Positions 10,164 through 18,938 of a DNA stretch of 64,000 nucleotides are shown one piece after another (within the stretch, counting starts at the first letter, position 1; each line of letters begins with the position of its first letter). Under the pieces are notes generated by a model. The model saw only the letters and a program-made list of their open reading frames with translations, was not told where the DNA came from and did no database searches. Origin of the DNA: Comamonadaceae bacterium (GTDB taxonomy: Bacteria; Pseudomonadota; Gammaproteobacteria; Burkholderiales; Burkholderiaceae_C); the NCBI GenBank assembly GCA_015999985.1, contig JAECRA010000010.1, forward strand, positions 1 through 64,000, written 5' to 3'. Position numbers and translations under genes: made by a program.

Positions 10164-10700
10164 ATGGACGACATTGTGAAACAGGCCATGGCCAAGTGGC
10201 CCAATGTGCCGAACTGTTTTGGCTGGTTGGGTTTGGATGCGCGCGGCAATTGGTACATGCGCGATGACCAAGCGCAGGCGCTTGGTAGCTTTACCAGCGG
10301 TATGGAAGGCGCCAAAGGATCTCTGTTGCAGCATGAGAAGCTGATCAGCTTTATTGAACGCAACTACGAGGTTGATGCAGATGGCCGATGGTTTTTCCAA
10401 AATGGTCCTCAGCGCGTCTATGTGGAGCTGGAGGCTGCGCCTTGGGTCTGGCGAGTGCAAGAAGACGGCTCGGTGCAATCTCACACTGGACAATCAGTGC
10501 AAGTCAAACAAGCCTTGACGGACGAGTCTGGCCGCGTATTTCTGGTGACCGACAGAGGCTTTGGCCTGGTCCATACACAAGATGTCTTGCATGCTGCTGA
10601 AGCTGTCGAGCGCGGCGACTGGATGCCTGAATCCGTGCAGGCAGAGGAGTTGCCCGCTCGCTACGGCTATGTGCTTAGCCCTGAGGCTGAGAGTCGCTGA
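10164..10700 (+). CDS. Conserved-looking protein of unknown function
   Basis: A 178-residue soluble protein starting MDDIVKQAMAKWPNVPNCFGWLGLDARGNWYMRDD. It is Trp- and aromatic-rich, with DGRWFFQNGPQRVYVELEAAPWVWR and FLVTDRGFGLVHTQDVL in the body and no signal or membrane segment. I remember similar proteins in Burkholderiales as a DUF family but cannot name it with certainty. Codon use matches its neighbours, so it is probably a real gene, 40 nt downstream of yheT and perhaps co-transcribed. Confidence 0.75.
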   Translation: MDDIVKQAMAKWPNVPNCFGWLGLDARGNWYMRDDQAQALGSFTSGMEGAKGSLLQHEKLISFIERNYEVDADGRWFFQNGPQRVYVELEAAPWVWRVQEDGSVQSHTGQSVQVKQALTDESGRVFLVTDRGFGLVHTQDVLHAAEAVERGDWMPESVQAEELPARYGYVLSPEAESR

Positions 10701-10712
10701 AACCTTCGGTTC

Positions 10713-10934
10713 TTACTGCTCTTCTGAGGCAGTGCGGGCGGGCACCATGGCCGCTTCTACAGCCTGGCGAAACTGTTGCTGAGCCTGTTGGCTTTGCAAA
10801 CGCACAGATTCACCTTGGGCAGATGAGGCCGGTTGGCCCAGCGTTTTGCTTACGCTGCCCATTTGCTTTTTGACGACGGTGACAACGATCGCTAGCGCGA
10901 TCAGCAAGCCCAAAAAACCAAATATTGCCTTCAT
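10713..10934 (-). CDS. Small single-pass membrane protein
   Basis: The 73-residue protein has one N-terminal membrane helix (AIFGFLGLLIALAIVVTVV), then a polar, Gln/Ser-rich helix (QSQQAQQQFRQAVEAAM). A GGAGATATCC-type ribosome site precedes the ATG. It converges on the unknown gene ending at 10700. No family is recognised; the Gln-rich amphipathic tail suggests a small membrane-anchored coiled-coil. Confidence 0.6.
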   Translation of the reverse strand: MKAIFGFLGLLIALAIVVTVVKKQMGSVSKTLGQPASSAQGESVRLQSQQAQQQFRQAVEAAMVPARTASEEQ

Positions 10935-11004
10935 GTGGTGGATATCTCCATGGCTTATCTAACGGCCATCTCTAAGATTGTGCCGTAGATGTGGAGGTCG
11001 AAAC

Positions 11005-11095
11005 TGGGGGCATGGACCCCCCCTGAGGCGCTACGCGCCATCCCCCCTGGGGGACGCAGCCAGCGGCCTGGCAAAGCCAGCTCCGCGGCTACTCA
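11005..11095. repeat. GC-rich intergenic repeat, Comamonadaceae style
   Basis: This segment has alternating C and G runs (GGACCCCCCCTGAGG ... CCCCCCTGGGGGAC), a perfect GGCGC-TAC-GCGCC hairpin, and the tail CAGCGGCCTGGCAAAGCCAGCTCCGCGG. I associate this pattern with a dispersed repeat near gene ends in Comamonadaceae; that is recollection, not a search. Two further CTCCGCGG blocks follow inside the 3' end of the MarR-type gene. Confidence 0.55.
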
Positions 11096-11698
11096 CGTGG
11101 GGCCTGCTCCGCGGCCTTCTGAGTTTGTCGGCCCATCCGGTTTTGGGCTGGGACTGGCACTACGATCGCTCGGGGCCAGCTCCGCGGACTTCTGTGGCGC
11201 ATCTTCGGCGATCAAACGCAGGCATTTGACAAAAAGGCCCCTGTACTCTTGGGGCAGGCAGGTCAGCAGACGATCTTCTATGGACGCATCACGCGGCATG
11301 ATCCGGTTGAGCAATTCGATTCCATGGGGCGCTACATAGAGTTCATAGGCGCGTGCGTCGCTGGGTGATGCCTTGCGTTCAATCAGTTCACTGCTGCACA
11401 TGCGGCGTACCATATCCGCTACTGTGTTGCGGTCCATGGCCAAGCGCGCAGACAGTGCGTTCTGGCTCAGCCCCGGCTCTTGATGAAGAAGCACCAGCGT
11501 GGCCTTTTGGCGGGGCGTGACCTCTTCGCCCGAGAAAGTATTCGCGAAAATTTCTTCTGCCTTGAAATGGGCACGTCTCAGCAGATGAGATGGCACATCT
11601 TCGAGTCGGAAGCTGTCCAGGATTGATTGAACTTCTTTCGTCACGCCTTGCAGCGAGCGATTGGAAGGCGCTTTTTGAGAGGGGCGAGTGCGGGGCAT
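11093..11698 (-). CDS. MarR-family transcriptional regulator
   Basis: A winged-helix regulator of about 201 residues from the ATG at 11698; in-frame upstream starts exist to 11806. The MarR core is visible: EEVTPRQKATLVLLHQEPGLSQNALSARLAMDRNTVADMVRRM, then the wing segment LIERKASPSDARAYELYVAPHG. The last 35 residues are a low-complexity Pro/Ser/Gly tail that reads into the repeat at the 3' side, so the native C-terminus may have been altered. It diverges from the Bug-type binding protein and probably controls it in response to a carboxylate or aromatic ligand (inference). Confidence 0.85.
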   Translation of the reverse strand: MPRTRPSQKAPSNRSLQGVTKEVQSILDSFRLEDVPSHLLRRAHFKAEEIFANTFSGEEVTPRQKATLVLLHQEPGLSQNALSARLAMDRNTVADMVRRMCSSELIERKASPSDARAYELYVAPHGIELLNRIMPRDASIEDRLLTCLPQEYRGLFVKCLRLIAEDAPQKSAELAPSDRSASPSPKPDGPTNSEGRGAGPT

Positions 11699-12050
11699 GC
11701 GGGCCAAAACAGGCTGGATGGACTGTTGGATTATTAGGTGGGGTCCTAGCATATGAGATGAGTTGCGTAGTGACTCATGTTTTCTGAAAACCCGATCCTG
11801 CCGCATGGATATAGCGCTCGAATAGGGGTTGATACCTATTTCGGCCGGGAGGCTGTGTCCCGCATAGTACGTGTTCGTCGTATTTGTGCTGACCGAACAC
11901 CCGCGGCTTTAGCGCTCCACCGCATGTCCTGCAACATCATCATCCCGGTGGTGGCTTTCGATCTGTGTGGTTCGCGCTGGCCAGACTGGTCAGATCAGCG
12001 GTGAACGGTTTATCGCGCCAGCTCAAGCTTTCAAAACGGAGGAGTGGTCC

Positions 12051-13028
12051 ATGTCTTTATCTCGCAGAGTCCTCATTCAAAGCATGGCCGGCTCGGCCGC
12101 GCTATCAGGCATTCCGGTGTGGGCCCAGCCTAGCCCAAGCCGCATCAATGTCGGCTTTGCCGCTGGCGGTACCCTGGACGTGATTGCCCGCCGGCTGGCC
12201 GATCAATTCAAGGGTCGCTATGCCGAGACCGTGATCGTCGAGTCCAAGGTGGGTGCGGGTGGACGCATTGCGAACGAAGCTGTGAAGAACGCTGCACCTG
12301 ACGGCGGAACGATGGTGCTGTCTCCATCTTCTCCCATCGTGATTTTTCCGCATGTCTACAGCAAGCTCTCTTACGATCCTCAGAAGGATCTGAAAGGCGT
12401 CACCCCGATCTGCTCCAACGCGCAGGTGTTCGTGGTGGGTCCCAGCGTGCCGGAATCAGTGCGAACCTTAAGCCAATTCATTGACTGGGCCAAGGCGAAT
12501 CCTTCTGCAGGCTCTTACGGAACCCCTGCCGCGGGGTCCATCATGCATTTCCAGGGCCTGGTGTTTCAGAAGCAGGCGGGGATTCAACTCACGCATGTGG
12601 CCTACAGAGGCATGGCCGCCGTTGTGCCGGATTTGATCAGCGGAAATTTACCGAGTTCGATGGCGGTGATGGGCGATGTCACCCAGTACATTGCCAATGG
12701 AAGACTGCGTGCGTTGGCTGTGACCAGCGAAAAGCGCTCGCGCTTTCTTCCCGCGGTACCTACTTTCGCAGAGCTGGGTTTCGGAGAAGTGACTGGCGTG
12801 GATTGGTATGGCCTTTTTGTTCCCGCCAAAACACCGCAGTCCATAGTCGACAAGCTTCATGCCAATGCGATCGCCGCCGTCAAGGAACCGGTGGTCGCAG
12901 AGTCACTGGAAAAAGCAGGCTTTGATCCCTACACGCTTGATCAGGCAGAGTTCGCCAAGCGGATACAAGCCGAAACGCTGCGATGGGGGCCTGTCGTCAA
13001 GGCGTCCGGATTCACCCCCGAAAGCTGA
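12051..13028 (+). CDS. Tripartite tricarboxylate transporter (Bug family) substrate-binding protein
   Basis: Periplasmic binding protein of the TctC/Bug family, 325 residues from the ATG behind GGAGGAG. The N-terminus is a signal peptide ending PVWA or nearby. Typical blocks are INVGFAAGGTLDVIARRLADQ, VESKVGAGGRIANEAVKNAAPDG, HVAYRGMAAVVPDLISG and LRALAVTSEKRS. No TctA or TctB membrane genes are nearby, as is usual for the many orphan Bug proteins of Burkholderiales, which may share a transporter or sense ligands. The 350-nt gap (11699-12050) to the MarR gene must hold both promoters; I see no convincing palindrome. Confidence 0.93.
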   Translation: MSLSRRVLIQSMAGSAALSGIPVWAQPSPSRINVGFAAGGTLDVIARRLADQFKGRYAETVIVESKVGAGGRIANEAVKNAAPDGGTMVLSPSSPIVIFPHVYSKLSYDPQKDLKGVTPICSNAQVFVVGPSVPESVRTLSQFIDWAKANPSAGSYGTPAAGSIMHFQGLVFQKQAGIQLTHVAYRGMAAVVPDLISGNLPSSMAVMGDVTQYIANGRLRALAVTSEKRSRFLPAVPTFAELGFGEVTGVDWYGLFVPAKTPQSIVDKLHANAIAAVKEPVVAESLEKAGFDPYTLDQAEFAKRIQAETLRWGPVVKASGFTPES

Positions 13029-13039
13029 TCCCGCTGTCC

Positions 13040-13074
13040 CGGTCAGCGCTTCAAGTCGCACAGAGCGCTGAACC
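13040..13074. terminator. Hairpin between convergent genes
   Basis: CGGTCAGCGCT pairs with AGCGCTGAACCG (one bulged base) around a 13-nt loop, in the gap between the converging Bug gene and the multicopper oxidase gene. There is no U-run, so function as a terminator is likely only by position. Confidence 0.4.
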
Positions 13075-13088
13075 GAACAAGCCCACAG

Positions 13089-14795
13089 TCATGCGACGAC
13101 ATCGATCAACTGCATCATCCCCATGTCTTCGTGGTCGAGTGCATGACAGTGCCAGACGAATTTCCCCGTGAAGTCTGTGAATCGCATGCGGAACGTCACA
13201 TTGCCGTTGGGGGGCACTGGAATGGTATCTGCCCAAAACGGGGTGACAGGCAGGCCGTTGACCTTGACGATGTAGCTGTCGTTGATATGAATGTGAAACG
13301 GATGCGGATATCCATTGACGCTATGGATGGTCCATTCCTCGACGGCATCGAGAGCCACCGTCTGAGTGACCGTGAGTGAAGACTGAAACGGCACGAGCTT
13401 GACCCCCACGGCGCCGCCCACAAAGACCGTATTCGCCATGAAGCCTTCTTCGGGAGGAGCGAACCAATCCTCGCCCTCCGGGATGGGCTTGAAGATCCGG
13501 TCATCATCCCTGTTGAGCACTGCAAGTACCAGGTTGCGCTGCTTGCCTCCATGGGCTGCCAACTCCTGGTCAGTGATCGCCACGTGGTCTTTATATCTGG
13601 GCAGGTCCGATGCAGAAGGCATCGGCGTATTGATGGGGGAGCCCTCCACCACGATGCGCGCCACGATTTCTTCGTCAACCTCACTGGAGGGTGCCTTCAC
13701 GGCACGCAAGTAATAAGTCCCGGGTATGTCGCTGGCTTTCACCACAACGGAATGGCGGTTGCCAGGATAGAGTGCGTTGCCAGGCCAATTAGCGTCAGTA
13801 AACAGGTTTGCGTTTCCAGCGTTCATCGGTTTGAACAGACGATCGTAGACGTTTCCATCCTTGGCGTAGGCCCAGAGTGTGTGATCGTCCAGTACCGGGT
13901 TGAACGGGTAGAACGAAGACGAGTTGATCAGGTGCCAGTTTTGTATTTCGCCCGGTCGCATCACAATGGTCGGCTGATAGGCGCCATTGAGCAGGAAGGC
14001 GGACGTCGGGGCGTTGACCGAATCCTTGAACGAGTCTGTGCGCCCCGCCTCGTTCAAACTCACCTTGTGCACAAAGATGACCCGCTCCCGGATGTTTGGG
14101 GAGGTGATGAACCGATCTGACAGGTCGCGAATAATGATGGCACCGAACATGCCGCTGGAGACCTGCCCGTTGGACGAGCCATGCAAGTGCGGGTGATACC
14201 AGTAGATTCCGTTTTGGTGTTCCGAAGGAATGGCCAACTCATGTTGCCGGCTTTTTCCAGGAAATACGCCGCCGTCTGCGGTGTCTACGACATAGTCCCC
14301 AAACACGCCAGGGCGGAACTCGCGCGGGTCCACGTGCAGGCCATGGAAGTGAAGGTTCGTGCTGTTCTGGAAGTTGAGATATTCGACGCCCGTTTGCCGA
14401 GTGTTGGGAGGCAACTGGTTGTTGAGCAGAATTCTGAGCATGTCACCCGGGTTGACTACGAGTGTCGGGGCCGTGTATTGGCCATTGAAACTGCGCAAAT
14501 GTGTCTGGGTTGGCGTTGCCTTGCCGGGGTAGGCAGGAGGCTGAACTTGCGCAATGTCCAGAGTTTGCGTGGTGTATTGGGCGTTGAGCTCCAGTTCCAG
14601 CTTGCCGTTCACGGAGGTCAGAACTTGCGGTTCGGGCAAGGTGTCTTCGGTGCCGTCGTCGCCTGCACTGCCGCAGCCTGCAAGCGGCAACACCGTAGTG
14701 CCAGTCGCCAGAGCAACCATCCATTGAAGCGTTGCACGCCGGCTTGGTTGATCAGGCGCAGTGTGGGTGTTTTCGGGTGAACTTGATTCGATCAT
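13089..14795 (-). CDS. Tat-exported multicopper oxidase
   Basis: A 568-residue three-domain multicopper oxidase, probably a laccase or copper-resistance type enzyme acting in the periplasm. All four copper motifs are visible: LHFHGLHV (residues 148-155), WYHPHLHG (199-206), HPFHIHIN near 495, and HCHALDHEDMGM (549-560). The last contains the T1 Cys550, His555 and axial Met560. The N-terminus carries SRRATLQW followed by a hydrophobic stretch and LAGC, consistent with a Tat-exported lipoprotein with Cys41 as acceptor. The gene starts 11 nt after the RCC1-repeat gene, so the two are co-transcribed. No CopC or CopD is nearby. Confidence 0.93.
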   Translation of the reverse strand: MIESSSPENTHTAPDQPSRRATLQWMVALATGTTVLPLAGCGSAGDDGTEDTLPEPQVLTSVNGKLELELNAQYTTQTLDIAQVQPPAYPGKATPTQTHLRSFNGQYTAPTLVVNPGDMLRILLNNQLPPNTRQTGVEYLNFQNSTNLHFHGLHVDPREFRPGVFGDYVVDTADGGVFPGKSRQHELAIPSEHQNGIYWYHPHLHGSSNGQVSSGMFGAIIIRDLSDRFITSPNIRERVIFVHKVSLNEAGRTDSFKDSVNAPTSAFLLNGAYQPTIVMRPGEIQNWHLINSSSFYPFNPVLDDHTLWAYAKDGNVYDRLFKPMNAGNANLFTDANWPGNALYPGNRHSVVVKASDIPGTYYLRAVKAPSSEVDEEIVARIVVEGSPINTPMPSASDLPRYKDHVAITDQELAAHGGKQRNLVLAVLNRDDDRIFKPIPEGEDWFAPPEEGFMANTVFVGGAVGVKLVPFQSSLTVTQTVALDAVEEWTIHSVNGYPHPFHIHINDSYIVKVNGLPVTPFWADTIPVPPNGNVTFRMRFTDFTGKFVWHCHALDHEDMGMMQLIDVVA

Positions 14796-14806
14796 GGTGA
14801 CGTCTT

Positions 14807-15901
14807 TCAAGCAAATGCCACGAGGTTGGGACGAGGCTGAACCTGTATCGAAGGAAAGTCGCCGCAAGCTGAGCAACGGTTGTTGCCCCATGCATGCACA
14901 CCTTGGTCGCTGAGCGCCAAAACATGCCCGACTCCAGCAGACAGCTGCGTGACGCGGCGCAGGCCGGCCAGGCGCACTGGGCGTGCAGAAGCCGAAGGCG
15001 CTTCGGGACCCAATTGCCCCAGCCCGTTCCAACCCCAGGCGAAAACATCGCCATGAACTGAGGTGGCTACCGTGTAGAACATCCCGCCGTTGATCTGGGC
15101 GACCGGAAACCGCGTTCCTACGCGGGTGGGGCGCGTGAGATGGCGTGCATTGACATCTCCGGCTTGCCCGTGGTGGTTGGAGCCCCATGCCCAGAGCCTA
15201 GCGGCTTCGTCGACCGCAAGGCTATGGGTGTCGCCAGCCGCAATGCGCCTTATGCGCGCGGGTAGGTCCAGTTTGCGAGGCAAGGCTTTTTCCAGCAGAT
15301 CCCCCTGGCCCAGCTGTCCCGCAGCGTTGGCACCCCAGGTCCATACGTTGCCCTTGCGATCCAGCGCCATGACATGGCTATGGCCAGCAGCCAGCAAGGC
15401 AATGGGAGGCAGCGCTTCAATCCGCGCGGGCAGAGCAACCAGCACTTCACTGACGCGCCCCAACTGTCCTTGCACACGCATCCCCCAAGACCAGACGGCA
15501 CCGTCCGCATACATCGCGATGGTTGCTGATTCAGTCTGCACGACCTGTGTGGGCGACGCAGGCACACCCGCGATGGGTGCGCGCTGTATACCGTTTTCAG
15601 GCGAGACCACCGGACGACAAGACAATACCTGTCCTTCCCGACGTACAGCGACCGTGTCGGCATGGCCGTCAGCTACCAGGGCGAATGGCAGGCTTGCGGG
15701 ATTCAAGCGCTGCGGCACAGGCTGCGCATACCGGTTATGACCGATCTCCGTGGGGTTGGATAGACACAAGTCACTGGGGTAGCCTGGAGGCAACTTGGCG
15801 CCCAGTACCTTGACGCTTCCCCAGCCCCACGCTTGCCCACTGCTGTCAAGTGCGACGGAGCGGTCTCGCCCGGCGCTGACCTGTTCGATCTTTATCGTCA
15901 T
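14807..15901 (-). CDS. RCC1-repeat beta-propeller protein
   Basis: A 364-residue protein made almost entirely of RCC1 repeats. Examples are VSAGRDRSVALDSSGQAWGWG, LAAGHSHVMALDRKGNVWTWGANAAGQLG, IAAGDTHSLAVDEAARLWAWGSNHHGQAG and LSAGVGHVLALSDQGVHAWGNN, enough for a seven-bladed propeller. From the ATG at 15901 there is no signal peptide; an upstream in-frame extension to 16114 looks non-coding. It is the first gene of a pair with the multicopper oxidase. Bacterial RCC1 proteins are mostly uncharacterised scaffold or binding propellers, so the pairing with an oxidase is the main clue. Confidence 0.9.
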   Translation of the reverse strand: MTIKIEQVSAGRDRSVALDSSGQAWGWGSVKVLGAKLPPGYPSDLCLSNPTEIGHNRYAQPVPQRLNPASLPFALVADGHADTVAVRREGQVLSCRPVVSPENGIQRAPIAGVPASPTQVVQTESATIAMYADGAVWSWGMRVQGQLGRVSEVLVALPARIEALPPIALLAAGHSHVMALDRKGNVWTWGANAAGQLGQGDLLEKALPRKLDLPARIRRIAAGDTHSLAVDEAARLWAWGSNHHGQAGDVNARHLTRPTRVGTRFPVAQINGGMFYTVATSVHGDVFAWGWNGLGQLGPEAPSASARPVRLAGLRRVTQLSAGVGHVLALSDQGVHAWGNNRCSACGDFPSIQVQPRPNLVAFA

Positions 15902-16371
15902 GATCTGCCATCCTTCTGTACGGGATGCAATTGCATCTCGATGTAACGGATTTTGACAGTAATAGCTCTTGTGATGTGAGGTTTGGTGGCGCGTTGAAAA
16001 CCAATTGCTTACAAATTTGTGCAAGAGTGCCTGAGCAAACAGACATGGTCTACAAAGCTGGCCTCTCCGGGAGCCGCGCCCTGACCGCCAAGGCGCGCGG
16101 CTTTCCACCCACAACGGGGACCGGCGTCCCGCTTGAGTGTATGCCGATGTCGCGTTCTTACGCAGCCTTGCTCAGAACTTTGCGGTCTGTGCCTTGCCCT
16201 GTTCACGAACGCCTTGATCTTACTTTGCTCAGGTATTTACGGGATAGCACACTAGGCCATGGTGCCGTCTTGCAGCGACGCCACGGCCCTGGGATATCTG
16301 AAATCCGAGTTAACGCGGTTCGTCTGAAAGCGCTGGTATGGTCCTGCGGGACTGCTGTTAGGCTAGCGGCA

Positions 16372-16692
16372 ATGTTCACATCCACGTTCACTTTCTCGCC
16401 GGGTGACTTCACGGAAGAGTTCCATCGGCTGGATCAGCGCATTGCCGAGGTCGCGAAGTCCATCCCTGGCTACCTGGGCGAAGAGGCATGGGAAAACCCG
16501 TCAACAGGCCTGGTCTCGAACGTCTATTACTGGGAGTCCATGGACGCCCTCATGCAGTTGGTGCACCACCCCTCTCATCAGATCGCGAAGGCTAGGCAGG
16601 ATGAATGGCTGAAGGGCTACCAGGTGGTGATTGCGGAGGTCCTGCGCACTTACGGAGACCATCGCATGGCTCATCCGTTGCAGGGCAAGTAA
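16372..16692 (+). CDS. ABM-type small monooxygenase-like protein
   Basis: A 106-residue ferredoxin-like alpha-beta barrel protein resembling the antibiotic biosynthesis monooxygenase family. The pattern is FTSTFTFSPGDFTEEFHRLDQRIAEVAKSIPGYLGEEAWENPSTGLVSNVYYWESMDALMQLVHHPSHQIAKARQDEW, with the usual strand, helix, PGYLGEE strand and YYWES strand. ATG at 16372 is preferred, since upstream in-frame sequence to 15925 lacks protein character. The gap 15902-16371 holds a GC-rich hairpin near 16072-16104 and nothing else I recognise. Substrate unknown. Confidence 0.75.
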   Translation: MFTSTFTFSPGDFTEEFHRLDQRIAEVAKSIPGYLGEEAWENPSTGLVSNVYYWESMDALMQLVHHPSHQIAKARQDEWLKGYQVVIAEVLRTYGDHRMAHPLQGK

Positions 16693-16796
16693 GAGCGCCT
16701 GGGGAATTTCTCCCACGCTCGGTCACACCGAGTGGTCGGTGTTGACCTCAAGTGGTATTTCCTGGGAGCGCTAAGCTCCAGCTTGGAAATTTGGTG

Positions 16797-16928
16797 GCTC
16801 TGCTGACGCTGCAATGCCAAGCTGGCGCTTGCCTCTTTGTGCCTCCCTACATCATCACCGAGTAGGAGCTGGGCACGCTGGTCGAGATCACGGCCGAATC
16901 TCTGAACGCGGCCCGGAAATCCCTTTAG
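16797..16928 (+). pseudogene. C-terminal remnant of a class III aminotransferase-like gene
   Basis: Reading from about 16797 gives ALLTLQCQAGACLFVPPYIITE, a stop (TAG, 16863-16865), then ELGTLVEITAESLNAARKSL and a second stop at 16926. The PPYIITE...ELGTLVEITAESLNAA pattern resembles the C-terminal end of BioA or omega-type aminotransferases. With one in-frame stop and no N-terminal part it is debris, not a gene. The rest of the 16693-17236 gap holds short inverted repeats (GCTCGGTCACACCGAGTGG) and the start of the large direct repeat. Confidence 0.4.
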
Positions 16929-17025
16929 AAGTCACTGCACTATGCCAAAAACCTTCACCCCATGCGCTGTCACTGGAAACAGTGCCATGCTTGCGGAGAT
17001 TGAGTGCTTTGATTCCGGCGACACA

Positions 17026-17607
17026 TTGTTTCCAAACTGGAGAAAGTCTTGTTCTAGTTTGGTGGTTTTAAACACCCTCGTGTCGGCGCAAACTACGTCT
17101 TACGGAGCCGGCCACTAGCCTTCCAAGCCAAAAGCCTCCTCCGCGATGAGTCCGAAAAGTAAAGCGGATTCATTGAAGAGGAGGCCGCCTGTTGGGCAGT
17201 CTCGCTGGACCAAAGATTCACTCAAAGGAAAAGATCATGCAAGTTAAAAAAATCGCCCTCGCTTCCCTGTTCGCCGTGGTTCTGTCTGGTAACGCTTTTG
17301 CAGCGCAACCTGCGTCTGGGGAAGGCCCTCTGTTTCTGAACGAAGCCTCGGGAGTGAGCACATTGACTCGCGAAGCCGTGCGTCAGCAAGCCATTGCCAC
17401 CCCGCCTGCTACAGATGCCTATAACGCATTCGCAGTCGATACCTCTGTGCATGGAGATGTCACCCGTGCCGAAGTGCGTGAGTCAACTCGTGATGCCATT
17501 GCCCATGGCTTCCAAGTGAAAAGCGGCGAATTTGCCTAAGGGCACCTGAAGCGGCCTGCAACGAAGCCGCGCAGACCAAAAGAAACGAGATGCTTGTCAT
17601 CTCGTTT
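17026..17607 (+). repeat. Long direct repeat, copy 1
   Basis: From 17085 to 17607 (523 bp) every base equals 27405-27927, at an offset of 10320. To the left, 17026-17084 matches 27346-27404 with several mismatches. The unit contains a short leader region, a complete small secreted-protein gene and most of its terminator. Perfect identity extending through non-coding parts means recent duplication or gene conversion. Confidence 0.95.
17237..17539 (+). CDS. Small secreted DUF4148-like protein, copy 1
   Basis: A 100-residue protein with signal peptide MQVKKIALASLFAVVLSGNAFA, cleaved after AFA. The mature part includes the LTREAVRQQAIATPPA segment typical of Burkholderiales DUF4148-type periplasmic proteins; a second similar motif, TRAEVRESTRDAIAHG, follows. 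An AAAGGAAAAG ribosome site supports the ATG at 17237 over the longer in-frame start at 17192. It is identical, base for base, to the gene at 27557. Function unknown. Confidence 0.85.
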   Translation: MQVKKIALASLFAVVLSGNAFAAQPASGEGPLFLNEASGVSTLTREAVRQQAIATPPATDAYNAFAVDTSVHGDVTRAEVRESTRDAIAHGFQVKSGEFA

Positions 17608-17613
17608 CTTTTT
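17581..17613 (+). terminator. Terminator of the small secreted-protein gene, copy 1
   Basis: A perfect 11-bp stem AGAAACGAGAT / ATCTCGTTTCT with a 7-nt loop is followed by a T-rich tract. The repeat identity with copy 2 ends inside the right arm (17607/17608). Confidence 0.88.
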
Positions 17614-17777
17614 CTACATTTGGCAATCGGAACTGCAGATTCTAAATGCGCCCGATGAACCCCACCCGCTGGAGTCCGCGTCAGCGCGAGGAAGATTAAC
17701 CGGGTTCGCCAAGCTGAATCAGGGCGGTGAAACTTGAAAAACTAATCCGCCTGGAGTCTGAACTGTGTCGGAGAAAA

Positions 17778-18458
17778 TCAGTTGATTTTCTTGCTTCCGA
17801 TATAGGAGTAAACGGTTGAATCTGAAGATAGAATTATTTGAAGGTGATTTTTTAGAGGGCCCGCCGAGGTGCTGAATAAAACTCCATTAATTACAGTCCC
17901 GGCGGGCAAGGCGGCGCCGCTCATTCCGACAACCCCACCTGTATTGAAATAGCTCAAACTCCACACGGGAAGCACAGTGGTCAAATGGACAACAAATACA
18001 TTGGCTGTTGGTCCATGTGGGACCACGGTCCCTGTCATAACCGTACCCAAGTTCTTGTCCACCAGATGTAGGCTGGTTCCCGAGATTACTGGGTTCAATA
18101 CGACCGGGGGAAGTGGTGGTTTTTCTGGGTCACTAGGGACACCAGGGTTGCCAAAACCAATATCACCACAATCGAAAATCGCCTGACTGTACTTTCCGTT
18201 AATGGCAGAACTTGAAGGCGGCTCGTCATAAACGCTATCGTAGCGTATTACGTAATTTTTTCTCTCCCGCGATCCAAGTATTCCTGCATTCTCGAAGCTT
18301 AAGTTGAGTTTATCTTCGGTTGACGCGGTTCCGGAGTAAGTGCCAGCCTTGAAAGTAGAATTTTCAGCGTATGTGCCGGAAGCTTCGTTGTATGTGGCAG
18401 AGGACGCATTTCCGGTGATATGGGCTTTGCCGTATAAGACGCTCGTCGATAAATCCGT
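17778..18458 (-). pseudogene. 5'-truncated gene for a repeat-rich unknown protein
   Basis: An open frame of 226 codons runs on the minus strand from just after a TAG at 18459-18461 to the stop at 17778, but has no ATG near its beginning. The translation is protein-like: GKAHITGNASSATYNEASGT, then KLNLSFENAGILGSRERKNY, RYDSVYDEPPSSSAINGKYS and a Pro-rich linker DPEKPPLPPVVLNP. The Gly/Ser/Thr-Tyr pattern suggests a secreted or lipoprotein-like family whose signal-peptide end is missing. The local GC is clearly lower than in surrounding genes, which suggests acquired DNA. A TTG at 18098 would give only the last 106 residues. Confidence 0.5.
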
Positions 18459-18938
18459 CTAAGGCGTGAACAGCTTTGAAAACAGTTTAAGGATGGACTC
18501 AAACGCATGGAGATGGACCTCTCGCTTTCGCCGTTGATCCCTTGAATAGCGATGCCTGAAGCGCACCGGTACGTCGGGTACCTCCTTTTTCCTTAATCCG
18601 AGGAAGTCGCTTAGTTCTAAAGCTTGCGATGATGACATTTGCGAACTGAATCGCATAATTTCTTACAAAATATGCGGTCCTATTGTGTATGGACGGTTGC
18701 TTTAAATAACATAGCAAACATTCGTTTGCGGTGGACGTTCTGAAGCATTATTTAAGCCCTAGATAATCGAATCGGTTTCGCTCTAGTCCTAGCTCGCTTC
18801 ACTATGGAGCAAGCCAGATGCATTGAACTTCCGTATCCTGGATTTGGCCTTGTCGCAACCGTAGTTGAGCAGGCAGGCCGGGTGTGCAGCAAGCGCACCG
18901 ATCACGCTATACAGCAGAACAACACCAGGGAGTTCGAG
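18459..18938. other. AT-rich spacer without recognisable gene
   Basis: About 480 nt between the truncated gene and the LRR gene. I see only short frames with no protein character. GC is low, continuing the compositional dip that begins near 17640. Confidence 0.5.

Noticed and set aside
11967-12050. N-terminal extension of the Bug-type binding protein
   Set aside because: The ATG at 12051 has a strong GGAGGAG site and starts a proper signal peptide; the extension would bury it.
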